A stretch of 64,000 nt of DNA, taken from NCBI RefSeq assembly GCF_004119455.1, contig NZ_NRQT01000001.1, positions 124,001-188,000 on the forward strand, in the 5' to 3' direction. The position numbers and the translations under genes were made by a program. Origin of the DNA: Chryseobacterium sp. CH25 (GTDB taxonomy: Bacteria; Bacteroidota; Bacteroidia; Flavobacteriales; Weeksellaceae). The notes beneath the pieces were generated by a model. It had not been told where the DNA came from and did not search any database. It worked only from the letters and a program-made list of their open reading frames with translations. Each line of letters opens with the position of its first letter. Positions within the stretch are counted from its first letter, which is position 1. Positions 38,001 through 45,974 of the stretch are shown one piece after another.

Positions 38001-38154
38001 CTTCCTGAGATACCGAAACCCCACTTAAAGCACCTGATTTCCCTGTGACCGTACCTGAAATCTCACGTACCTGTCCTATTGCTGTGCAAGACACCAGCAA
38101 TGCTAACCCAAAAGCCATTTGAACATGACCCAGGCTGCAAAAGTTTTTTTTCAT
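35026..38154 (-). CDS. SusC/RagA-family TonB-dependent transporter
   Basis: 1042 residues from the ATG at 38152-38154 (MKKNFCSLG); an upstream TTG is less likely. Signal peptide, carboxypeptidase-regulatory-like domain (30-125), plug with GRMAGVSI and DGVPVGG and ILKDADATAIYGSRGANGVV, then a 22-strand barrel. Residues 91-115 hold an unusual acidic, Gly/Asn-rich insert within the N-terminal domain. It is first in the operon with SusD and the S9 peptidase. Codon use is visibly richer in G and C than in the island to its right. Confidence 0.94.
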   Translation of the reverse strand: MKKNFCSLGHVQMAFGLALLVSCTAIGQVREISGTVTGKSGALSGVSVSQEGKDQVVLTGSSGAYRIQVSGKSAVLVFRYAGYLVKRVKVGDRDKEDEDEEEEGSRGNGNNEVDRSVINVSLELDSENDGKEADVGTDKAVVTGIGEIVLNAGYYKVRDRERTGSIAKVSAKEIGNQPVGNVLGAVQGRMAGVSITQGGGMPGGGFDIQIRGRNSLRTSSNSEIDGNQPLYVIDGVPVGGDMKSEFSTLVIPLRSINPLNAINPNDIESIEILKDADATAIYGSRGANGVVLVTTKNGKSGKTELSLTTNYGISKAMMGLTMMNTGQYLGMRKQAYANDGISVYPANAYDINGKWSQDRYTNWPEKLIGNWAASSSTQLSLKVGSETTSFLISLGRNEQATVFEKDFKYVSHTLSGNLSHRSKDRKFQMTLANQFSFQKNNVVNEDITQKSLLLAPNAPELYKPDGSLNWENNTFTNPVAVYNSSYQNKTIQFLSSLNAQFELLPHTVVKLNGGINYAAFEEWSLRPNTIYNPSFVTGQSSFYSSSSKSNNNRFSYIAEPQLEWSLKRGGHELTVLLGASVQVEENSRESMRGSGFASNALLQNIGAAQTKTIADQVSTQYRYAAVFGRVNYQYKNRYILNITGRRDGSSRFGENRKVASFGALGGAWLFSEEAFFKESSWLSFGKLRGSYGITGSDNIGDYQYLDNFTVSDYIYNSVTGLVPSRLYNPDFSWEKTRKLETALELGFLKNRLNLSVSWYRNTSSNQLVGYQLPAITGFTSVLANMNAVVENKGWELELNARPFSGELLKWTSGFNISIPKNKLLSFPGLEGSPYENIFIVGQPVSIVKLYQLEGIDPATGVYRFKDFNGDGKITAPEDNKVVENIGVRYFGGWSNTLQYRNWDFSFLFQFVKQRNLNYNSIMPLPGGMVNQPVEVLDVWSPQNPSGAYMPYSTGTVGDQNRAQNNFRSSTASVSDASFIRLKNVQLTYTLPLKSRVLKTVKIYFQGQNLLTWTKYFGMDPEFTVGGFLPPMKTYSFGTQINF

Positions 38155-38440
38155 ACTTTTGAATAAGTTTAATTTATTAGACAATGCTCTTTCCTACCAA
38201 GCGGTCAACTTACAGGGAAAGGGCTTTTCTTTTTATCTTCTCTATTTCTATGGTTATTATACCTTACATTTCTATTACTTCTTATCTATTCTACTAATTA
38301 ATAATTACCCATTATTCCTTTCCTCTCTTCACACTCCTTCCATACAGCATCTAACCATCTTAAAAATGGACTAGGAACAAAAGCCCAACTGAGGTAACAG
38401 CAAAACCTACTGCCCCAGTCCATCAAAAAAAACTAATTAA
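38155..38440. other. Leader region upstream of susC
   Basis: No convincing gene. A 41-codon minus-strand frame (38298-38423) and a hydrophobic plus-strand frame lack recognisable features. ATGGACT (38366 area) and AGTCCAT (38417 area) form a distant inverted pair. The sequence is T-rich on the + strand. Confidence 0.4.
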
Positions 38441-38536
38441 TATGAATATGAATAAAATTTGTGTTCCCGTGAAAGCACTAAAGCCGCAATGGATTGTACA
38501 CCCCATTGTACCGTATCAGTATACCTCTATTTTGTA
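38441..38536 (+). CDS. Possible 31-residue peptide
   Basis: A short frame MNMNKICVPVKALKPQWIVH ending PYQYTSIL, preceded by an A-rich tract. No family is recognised. It stands just before a strongly structured segment (38558-38723). A leader peptide or small exported peptide is possible; chance is equally possible. Confidence 0.25.
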
Positions 38537-38557
38537 AAGCGAGCTTAGAATAAAAAG

Positions 38558-38723
38558 ATAATGTAGAAAAGCAGAACTGCATAAAATAAAAAACGGCATG
38601 GGACTCTACATTATCCAATTCGGGGTACTGGTATACCTTACACACAGATAAGAGAGCCCACGCCTAGGTCGTGAGCTTCCTGCTTATTATCTCGTGTGTT
38701 AAAAATTACCAGTTTTCGAATTG
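38558..38723. other. Nested inverted repeats, candidate structured RNA or recombination site
   Basis: ATAATGTAGA (38558-38567) pairs with TCTACATTAT (38605-38614). Next, CAATTCG and ACTGGTA (38616-38633) pair with TACCAGT and CGAATTG (38707-38723). Inside that, ACACAC-GATAA (38640-38651) pairs with TTATC-GTGTGT (38687-38699), and innermost AGC-CACG pairs with CGTG-GCT (38655-38677). The four helices nest without conflict. It lies at the left edge of the defence island. Its function is unknown. Confidence 0.4.
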
Positions 38724-38867
38724 AGATTCTAAGCAATAGCTTCTAATATTTCGTTGAAGTATCGCTAAGTTACATTTATTGTAACCTATTTTACAAATAT
38801 AAATAAAAAAACAACATCATTCGCTATAACGAACAGTAAATTTCAATTAAATCTTTTGTTTTGAATA

Positions 38868-39179
38868 ATGATTATTCTGAATATGCAAAATAAAGACGTC
38901 CTGAATAGAAAAAATGCTTTAGTAAATAAACATTTATGCAATTTTATTGAAAGTAAATTTCTTCGCGAATACTACGATCAGGAGGGTAATATTGTTTCAC
39001 AAAATAAATATGCTAAATTATGCGGAATTACATCTTCTACAATTTCAAAATTGAAGCTATCTGAAGGTTATGATGTACCAATGTCCACAATCTATAATAT
39101 ACTAAGACATGAACGTTATTCCTTAGAAAACTTCTTTAAAGAATTTGAAAATTCAAAAGGCATTAATATACCAGATTAA
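38868..39179 (+). CDS. HTH DNA-binding protein, 103 residues
   Basis: A short basic N-terminal part is followed by an XRE-like helix-turn-helix (NKYAKLCGITSSTISKLKLS) and a helical tail (STIYNILRHERYSLENFFKE). It is a single-domain regulator, probably of the nearby island genes or of a lost mobile element. An alternative start five codons later is possible. No operon partner lies on this strand. Confidence 0.75.
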   Translation: MIILNMQNKDVLNRKNALVNKHLCNFIESKFLREYYDQEGNIVSQNKYAKLCGITSSTISKLKLSEGYDVPMSTIYNILRHERYSLENFFKEFENSKGINIPD

Positions 39180-39998
39180 ATACAATAATCATAGGTCTCA
39201 TTAATTAATCTTCATAGAGTTTAAAATTAATATAATTCCCTTTTAATTATCCTAAATTCTTCTAATAGATCAAAATTACTTTTTGCTAATTGTAGTTACC
39301 AGCAAGAATCGAGAACTATTGCAAATGTAAAAATTAGATGATTTAGCCAGAACAAATAATCTAAATCTTTTTCGCAGAACATCACAACTTCATCAACTTT
39401 GCTAAAATCCTTTTATGATTATTAGAGCTTCCTCCTAGAATTGAACAAGAAAATAAAACTAGTATCAAAATCAATAATCTATTAAACTTTTGTAAAAATT
39501 ATGTTTGGAGGTTTTACAGACACATATCATGAGATAAAGATCGGAAGTTTATTAGGCAAATGAATCCAATTGCGTTCTCTTCTAAATACTTTATAATATA
39601 ATAAGATTATCAAAGTATTGTTCTTGTATTGTAAGTTTCAGGAACTTGTTTTTTTAATAGTTCCACTAGCTATAGACACTTCTTAATCTATCAGCAATTC
39701 CAGTTATCGACATCAATATAATTTATAATTTTTTTAAAATCAACCTTCATTGAAACACTTTCTATATTAATAGCAGTTATATTACTGCTTTTATTGTCTA
39801 CTGGCGTTATTCTTCCGCGATTTTTAAGAGGTGACAAAAATATCTTCTTAAGCATGAAGGACTGCCTGTTCGGTGAGTTCGAGTATCATCAAAAGGAAAA
39901 AGACAGTTATCAGTAAAATCACAAAAGCTTAACCTATAGATTAGACTTTTTGTTTTTGTAATTACTAAACTCTTAAAAATGACCTGTCATTTCTTTCC
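39180..39998. other. Gap with a possible membrane-protein remnant
   Basis: Mostly AT-rich, non-coding. On the + strand, 39722-39916 stays open with a transmembrane-like segment (ILIAVILLLLSTGVIL) and a polar tail ending QKEKDSYQ, but no usable start before the helix. It may be the 3' remnant of a truncated gene. Nothing else is recognisable. Confidence 0.35.
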
Positions 39999-40334
39999 TC
40001 AATTCCTGTAAGCATTCGAATAGCATGTTGCTCTCCTATGTGATAACACTAATTTATTAATATCATAAGATATAATCGCTTTAGTGGGAAACTTTTGAAA
40101 ACTATCTATGGATAACAAAACAGCATATGTATTTTTAATTTCTAGTGCTTTGTTATAAGGATATCCAAGCATATCCTGATCAGGACTATCTTTATCTATT
40201 TGATCAAATAATGGAGACATATTTATAAACTCTACTGATATTTCATTTTTAAGTCTATCCGTAGAATATATATCAGGGCAATTTATAATAAGAGTTGGTT
40301 TTTCTTTATCATAATTTACAAGCGCATAACACAT
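39999..40334 (-). CDS. Hypothetical protein, 111 residues
   Basis: Not recognised. The N-terminal half is beta-like (YALVNYDKEKPTLIINCPDI) and the C-terminus is basic (HRRATCYSNAYRN). No signal or membrane segment. It is downstream of the CBASS/DUF3892 genes on the same strand, about 120 bases away, and could belong to that unit. The length and position give only moderate support. Confidence 0.5.
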   Translation of the reverse strand: MCYALVNYDKEKPTLIINCPDIYSTDRLKNEISVEFINMSPLFDQIDKDSPDQDMLGYPYNKALEIKNTYAVLLSIDSFQKFPTKAIISYDINKLVLSHRRATCYSNAYRN

Positions 40335-40452
40335 TTAAATAATTACTTTATATCTTATTTCTTTTGTTGACTGCTTGCATTATTCTTTAATTTTCTATTT
40401 GCCACTAAAAATCAGAAAAACTTTTCAGATTCCACCAATTCCATCTTTCTTG

Positions 40453-40782
40453 TTACTTGAAATCGTTGCATACAAACGAATAATTTATTAGATGAGCTAA
40501 GTTATCCTTAACTGTTTTATCTTGCGTTGTTCGTAAATATCTATTTGCTCCAGAACCAACAACGTTAACCGTAGTTCCCCACTTCCAAGATTGTGAAGTA
40601 TAATTCAAGAGTAGAGTTCTGGCCGAATTTTGAGGATTTTCTAATAATCTAATAGCTTCCGCTTTAGAATATTTTGTAGCATGATAAACTATATTTTTCT
40701 CTAAATTCACAGTATGTATTGCATAGTTTATAATTGTGCTATTGTCATCTTTCCAGACGCCTGATATTGCGTAATCCGCCAT
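40453..40782 (-). CDS. DUF3892 family protein
   Basis: 109 residues. YAISGVWKDDNSTI, TKYSKAEAIRLLE and NRYLRTTQDKTVKDNLAHLI match the DUF3892 pattern. The family has no assigned function. It lies 33 bases after the HNH-SAVED gene on the same strand and is probably co-transcribed with CBASS. A modulator or immunity-type role within the defence unit is speculative. Confidence 0.75.
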   Translation of the reverse strand: MADYAISGVWKDDNSTIINYAIHTVNLEKNIVYHATKYSKAEAIRLLENPQNSARTLLLNYTSQSWKWGTTVNVVGSGANRYLRTTQDKTVKDNLAHLINYSFVCNDFK

Positions 40783-40814
40783 AATAATATTTATTTTATT
40801 GGTAAGTATACAAA

Positions 40815-41939
40815 TTAAGTATTTCTAATTTCGATGGCTTTATTAAAACCATTATTTTCATCATAAATTATCAAAGGCATATCAGCTTTGGGCATCCATA
40901 CTCGACCAAATTCAATTGCAGTAGCAATTGGCATTGCTGGAAAGATATGTAACTCAGTATGTCCTCCATGAATAGCTTTAATTTCATTTAAGATTTGGCG
41001 AACTTTTGCGCTAAAATCTATTAAATGAATTTTATTTTTTAAAAAATCATTAAAAGGTTTATCGATTGTAAGAGTATATATTGAACATTCAGTTCCTAAA
41101 ACATTAGTAATTCTGTCATTATTAATAATAGCACTTAAAGAAATGTTAAGTGCAGCTATTGGTTGGGTTGGTTTCAATGGTTGAATAACAGAATATATAA
41201 CAGAATCCTTATTATCTTCTAAATTCCATGTTTTTGGATCTCTTACTGGTTGATGAACTTCAATGTCATGAATATCGTTTAATAAAACTCCTAATCTCAT
41301 AAGAAGTGGAATAGGCGCAAATGCAAAAAGTGAAATATGCCCTATATCGCCTCTTCTAAATTTTGGTCTTAATTGCTCATCATATTGTGTCTGTAAATTT
41401 GCAAGCTCGACCTGCCAAAATGAATCATCACGATCACGTTGAGCACTATTAGTAAGACCCAGTTCTATTGCAAAAGGTTGAGCAGGATAATACATAGGTA
41501 ATAAAAATTCACTTACAGATTCATAAGTAATATTTGGTGTATGAACACCCACATTTGCTTTATAGGTCACAATATGACTTTCCATGTCATGAGATATCTC
41601 TGTTACTTTTGCAATTCTTTCCTCATGTTCATTCTTCATTTCTAATAAAAGTGCCTCAGGATGCCCTAGTACGTCATCCTTATCTATTTTTCGGTGATGA
41701 GTATCGCATAACAACATTAAATTACTAATTTCTTTTTGTAGTAATGCTGATTTTGTAGAATCCCCTCTTGGGCCATTTGGCACATCAGCTACAATATGCG
41801 CAATGTAAGATTGATTGAATTCACTTTTTGTTAAAACATCTAGAAATAAGGATTTATTACACCCCCTATATTGACATCTACCAGCTGCTTTACCCCACAA
41901 AATTAATTTGGTTGCTTGCGGAATGTTTGAAACGCTCAT
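40815..41939 (-). CDS. cap5: CBASS effector nuclease, HNH-SAVED (Cap5-like)
   Basis: An N-terminal HNH endonuclease (C22xxxxC27, AHIV His48, N73, LLCDTHH with Cys78/His82; residues 15-100) is joined to a C-terminal SAVED nucleotide-sensing domain (about 150-374, ending HIFPAMPIATAIEFGRVW). In the known Cap5 family, a cyclic nucleotide bound by SAVED drives tetramers and DNA degradation, killing the infected cell. The ATG at 41937-41939, directly after the E2-like stop, is preferred over an upstream TTG. It is the last core gene of the CBASS operon. Confidence 0.9.
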   Translation of the reverse strand: MSVSNIPQATKLILWGKAAGRCQYRGCNKSLFLDVLTKSEFNQSYIAHIVADVPNGPRGDSTKSALLQKEISNLMLLCDTHHRKIDKDDVLGHPEALLLEMKNEHEERIAKVTEISHDMESHIVTYKANVGVHTPNITYESVSEFLLPMYYPAQPFAIELGLTNSAQRDRDDSFWQVELANLQTQYDEQLRPKFRRGDIGHISLFAFAPIPLLMRLGVLLNDIHDIEVHQPVRDPKTWNLEDNKDSVIYSVIQPLKPTQPIAALNISLSAIINNDRITNVLGTECSIYTLTIDKPFNDFLKNKIHLIDFSAKVRQILNEIKAIHGGHTELHIFPAMPIATAIEFGRVWMPKADMPLIIYDENNGFNKAIEIRNT

Positions 41940-41940
41940 A

Positions 41941-42423
41941 TTATTTATTGGATTTAATAGTATCTTCAATTTTAGTTTGATTTACAAAAGGGTGAATACC
42001 ACCGCCTTTCCAATCATCATCAGTCCCAAGCCACAGTTCATAGTGATACAACCATTCAAAAGTCCACCAAATAACAGTTTCTACTAATGGCATAGTAGAG
42101 TTCCATTGTTTTCCATCGGGATAATATAAACAAAGTCTCTGTTTCGCTTGGTCATAGACATGTGGTAATCGTTTAGCACTTTTTGCTAAAGTCAGCGGTT
42201 TGGGTTCTAAAATATAAACATGTGGACGGTCACCCATCTTATAATGCAATTTAACCGCATATTCTGCACTTAATGGGGATGGCTTAATAATATGTTGCCA
42301 AATCAATTCTTTATCACGAAAATTTGTAATCTTTGATGTCGGAAATACTCTTCTTAGTAAACTAGCTTGTACAGCTACCGTAAGCTTCTTGATCTTATTA
42401 TTTTTATAAGTCTTCTTTGCCAT
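41941..42423 (-). CDS. CBASS E2-like protein (type II-short)
   Basis: 160 residues. The E2-fold pattern includes PHVYILEPK, LPHVYDQAKQRLCLYYP with candidate catalytic Cys98, and WTFEWLYHYELWLGTDDDWK plus GGGIHP. In type II CBASS the E2-like protein conjugates or primes the CD-NTase. No E1 or JAB domain is fused, which marks the short form. It overlaps the CD-NTase gene by 20 bases and precedes the effector by one base. Confidence 0.85.
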   Translation of the reverse strand: MAKKTYKNNKIKKLTVAVQASLLRRVFPTSKITNFRDKELIWQHIIKPSPLSAEYAVKLHYKMGDRPHVYILEPKPLTLAKSAKRLPHVYDQAKQRLCLYYPDGKQWNSTMPLVETVIWWTFEWLYHYELWLGTDDDWKGGGIHPFVNQTKIEDTIKSNK

Positions 42424-43639
42424 AGAATGTATGTGGTTTGATAGTTGCCGCCCCTAAGGATGTTATTCCTATATTTGCATCAATACAGTTTTTACCACTT
42501 TCAGTTAATTGTCTAGATTTTTCAGCAATATTGTTAAATGTAGCATTGATAGCATTTCGACCTAAAGATTTTTCTAAAGATTCACGAATTATGTGCAAGC
42601 CATTGGAATTGATTGCATCAAAAATATCTCGTTGTACCTTATCTATCCAATTATTAAAATTTTTCTTACGTTCAGGATGTTCAACCCATTTATCTGCAAA
42701 GTTTTCTAATGAGTTGATTGGGTTTTCAATCCAATCTATATTTTTGTTATGTTTTGGAGAATACTGTACCGTTACTAAATCTTTCATAGCAGCTGTCACA
42801 TTTAAAAGCCCTTCTAAAATATTGGTTTCTTTTTTATAAGCTTTAGCAGCCAAAGTAGTAATAATAATAGAAATCGGTTTTTGCTCATTACCATCAAACA
42901 TCATGTCTCTATGTCTTTTGAGAATTTGTACAATTCTTTGAAGCGGTAATTTTTCCTGAGAATATTCCGGAATTGGCTTAATAGACTCAGTTATTAGTTT
43001 AGCTTTTGTTATATCTAAAGTAGCCTGTTGAAAAAACCAGTTTGCATAGCCAAAAGGATTACTCTTTAACCAATTAAGATGATTAGTTTCTGTTTTATAA
43101 TTATCTTCAACAGTATCAGTAATCCTTAATGCTAAAGCCTCATTTTCAGTTTGGTCAAAATTTGAAAATGCTTTTTCTAAAAGAACACGATAGCCACTAT
43201 CAACAATACAGGGCAAAATATCCAAATGATAATTTGCTGTTTCAGAATATACTAACGTCCAACATCTTCTTCCTTCTGGTTCTTTGATCATTTTGCTATA
43301 TGTGCCATGGGATTTTAATTGGTCACCAACCGCTTTTTTTAAATCAAATTGAGTCCAATAATCTTGTTTCCCAACAAGCTGACATACCAAATCTATATCT
43401 AAATCGTCATTTTCATGAATTGGCTGAATCATTGTCCCCAACATAAATGAACCTTGAGGCAATATTTGAGGATCATATTTCCCAATTGGTGAATCATGCT
43501 TAGCTAAATGAAGACCTACAGCATCATAACTTTTTGCTACTGCATTATGTTGTGTTTCGCTGATATCTAGGTTTTTTCCAAGTTCTTCTAAAATTTCGTT
43601 AAATTGTTCTTTTTGATGTAAAGTGAGACTATTCGCCAT
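42404..43639 (-). CDS. CBASS CD-NTase (cGAS-like nucleotidyltransferase)
   Basis: 411 residues. GSFMLGT (Gly63-Ser64) leads the catalytic DLDIDLV pair (D81 and D83), and the third Asp is in YHLDILP (D140). On sensing phage it makes a cyclic oligonucleotide for the SAVED effector. The combination with an HNH-SAVED effector resembles reported CdnG-Cap5 systems using 3',2'-cGAMP, but the clade and product cannot be fixed by eye. First gene of the operon. Confidence 0.92.
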   Translation of the reverse strand: MANSLTLHQKEQFNEILEELGKNLDISETQHNAVAKSYDAVGLHLAKHDSPIGKYDPQILPQGSFMLGTMIQPIHENDDLDIDLVCQLVGKQDYWTQFDLKKAVGDQLKSHGTYSKMIKEPEGRRCWTLVYSETANYHLDILPCIVDSGYRVLLEKAFSNFDQTENEALALRITDTVEDNYKTETNHLNWLKSNPFGYANWFFQQATLDITKAKLITESIKPIPEYSQEKLPLQRIVQILKRHRDMMFDGNEQKPISIIITTLAAKAYKKETNILEGLLNVTAAMKDLVTVQYSPKHNKNIDWIENPINSLENFADKWVEHPERKKNFNNWIDKVQRDIFDAINSNGLHIIRESLEKSLGRNAINATFNNIAEKSRQLTESGKNCIDANIGITSLGAATIKPHTFYGKEDL

Positions 43640-44443
43640 GGTTATAATTTTAAATTTTACATATCAAAAAAACTACCACATTCTGATTGTTAGCCAGTTT
43701 TACATTCATCTTAAATAAAGGCAGAAGAAAGATTAGAAATTAACTGACATAAAATCCTGTATCAGATAAATTAAGCCTCCTCCAACTGCTAATCAAATTA
43801 GGTAGTTTATATTTTTACAAATTAGTTCCAAAAATCACATAGTATATTTTTTAAGCCACTAAATAATTTTATTTAGACAAAAAGCTTTCTTTGTATTCTC
43901 ATTTCCAGCCGCTTTCACAATTATCTAAAAATTCTTTTATTCCTCCATAAGAAATATTGAAAGATACTGTCACTAATTTTTAATACAATCAGCATCAAGA
44001 CGTTCTGTTGTTTGAATATAATTCTCTGAGGGTATAAGCTTAGAGAATCAGAAATTAGCCTCATTAGAAAGATAAAAAAGCAAAAATTTTTTTTCATTAT
44101 AAATTTTATGATTCTTATTTTTTAGCAATAATTTTTTTTATAGCGACAATGATAAATAAAATAATGAAGAAAAGTTATAGGTATTTTTCCCATATTTTTA
44201 AGCGTAATTTTATTGTATTCTTGAAGGAGGTATTTTATATTCTTTCACGTTATTTTAGTTCATAACGTCAAGCCATATCCTCATTATTATATATATATCG
44301 TCTTCTATATTTTTAGTATTTTAAGAAACAGTAGGTAAAACATTTTACGACAACAAAATTGGAGCGTCCTGACTCAAAATATTCTCCTAAAATTTGAGTA
44401 GGGATCATAATATCATCTGGAAGTAGTGGAGAAATATCAATTT
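43640..44443. other. AT-rich gap in the defence island
   Basis: Largely low-complexity AT sequence. On the minus strand, 44306-44455 reads LKIDISPLLPDDIMIPTQIL and on to a stop without its own start, so it may be the continuation or remnant of the broken gene to its right. No other gene, RNA or repeat was recognised. Confidence 0.4.
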
Positions 44444-45779
44444 TTAATAATCCCAATCCAGCATTTCGATTTTATGAAAAAAGAAAGAATCCATATACCT
44501 CCAAACACCACCGCTTTGGCCATACACCATATTTTCTCGTTGCTCATTCTGATAAAGCATTCGCAATATTATTTCTTTTGTATATTCTATTTTGTTAAAT
44601 AATACACAAACTTTTACCTTTACTTCTGCAATTGCAGGCGATTGATGTTCAACTGATAGTATTTCAAAGGTTTTCAGATTCTTTTGGTCAAAAATTTTTC
44701 GGACTCTTCCTGCTTCTTTACCCATATTAAATTCATCCGAAAAAAACAGATCTGTTTAGCCATTTGACCATAATTACCTTTCTGCCAATTCGTTAAAAAA
44801 CAAACAACATCTCGTTCTGGTGTAAATTCTGTATATTTTTCCTCTGTTCCTTGAACCGGAAAATCTATATTTGCCATAGGTTTTCTGGATTTCCAATGAT
44901 TCATGAATTTATCAGTTTCCGCTCTTTTTTCTTTCTGTAATTTGTATTTATCAGTAGCTTCTTTCAAGTCTGATAATGCCTCTTTCAGTGTGGCCTTCTT
45001 AGTCTCTTTGGGTGGGTTTTCTTTATTTTTTGCAAAGCTTTTGCCCAATCATTAATAGCAAATAATGTTAACCATGCTTTGCCAGCAACATATTTATTAG
45101 CATAAGAAATATCTCTACCATGCAATATTCCATTTCTGTAGGGGAAAAATATCTCTTCAGTAGTTGTCGACTTTCGTGTCACATTTAAAATGTCCCTAAG
45201 CTTGGAGAGACCTGTACTATGCGCAGCAATAGAATCCCAGGCGGTAAGATCAGTATTTTCCGCAAAAAAGCCTTTGCTCTTACTGATGTCATTGACAGTA
45301 CCATCAATAATCATTAACAGTAATGGGATGGCAGAGTGAAATCTTTGGGCTTTTGTATCTTCAAATGCCACATTAATTAAACTATTTCGCTTTCTAAACT
45401 CAGGAACACCGTATGTTGAAGTTACCAACCATTGTATTTCCTCGGAAGTATAATGATCGGCAAGTTTCTCCTCAGCAGCTTTTAAATTGTCAGATTCTGC
45501 CAAATTAATGCATTCCATAATCAGGTCGTGATTACCTGACTCGTGAGCAATCCAGCCAAGTCCACTGAAGTAATTGTTAAATTTGTCTGGACTTTTGGAA
45601 ATCTCATTAAATTGTTTTTCAATATCATCAAAATTTTCAAATGCATCCAAAATTTCTTTAGCTCTTGAACTTAAAGGTGCTAAGAATGATACAATTTTTT
45701 TTACTGACTTTCCCCCCTTCAAATTATTTCTAAATTCTTCAAACGAAGAATTATCTTCAATTTTATCCATGTCTTTCAT
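44444..45779 (-). pseudogene. HEPN-like defence-island protein broken by two frameshifts
   Basis: Three adjoining frames read as one protein. The first (264 residues) passes into the second if an A is added in the six-A run near 45026-45031. The second passes into the third if a T is added to the seven-base run near 44739-44745. The joined product is about 430 residues. It carries FFPYRNGILHGRD, an R-x4-H motif typical of HEPN ribonucleases, ahead of a helix. The family is otherwise unrecognised. Both lesions are single-base homopolymer losses. Its start overlaps the stop of a resolvase remnant. Confidence 0.7.
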
Positions 45780-45818
45780 TTTGCTTGAATATTAGATCTA
45801 ATATAATTTACATAATAC

Positions 45819-45854
45819 AAAAATACAATCCTACAACGCAGTCTATTTGCGTAA
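45819..45854. repeat. Direct repeat, copy 1 (resolvase 3' end)
   Basis: This 36-base sequence matches 47783-47818 at 30 positions, same orientation. On the minus strand it encodes YANRLRC, the end of a serine recombinase, and the frame continues to a stop overlapping the next gene start. The two copies flank the Abi and 275-residue genes. Confidence 0.55.
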
Positions 45855-45974
45855 ATATTATTTTTTAACGACCATTTTCTTTATTTCATCATTTTTATGT
45901 TATTTAAGATTACTATTTAAAGCTATAATTTTAATAAAGGAAATAAGAATGATCGCATCTTTCATTGGCGACAA

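Noticed and set aside
38159..38374. Hydrophobic 71-codon plus-strand frame before the defence island
   Set aside because: Starts inside the susC signal region, with aromatic-rich low-complexity sequence typical of AT/T-rich leader DNA; no family features.
38298..38423. 41-codon minus-strand frame upstream of susC
   Set aside because: Trp/Cys/Arg-rich, without homology or a supporting signal; probably chance in the leader.
38558..38723. Retron, tmRNA or 6S RNA
   Set aside because: No reverse transcriptase gene nearby, no tRNA-like CCA end or tag frame, and the fold does not match the 6S rod. Left as an unassigned structured element.
44230..44260. Strong ribosome-binding site GAAGGAGG suggesting a gene start
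   Set aside because: No credible reading frame follows it on the + strand.
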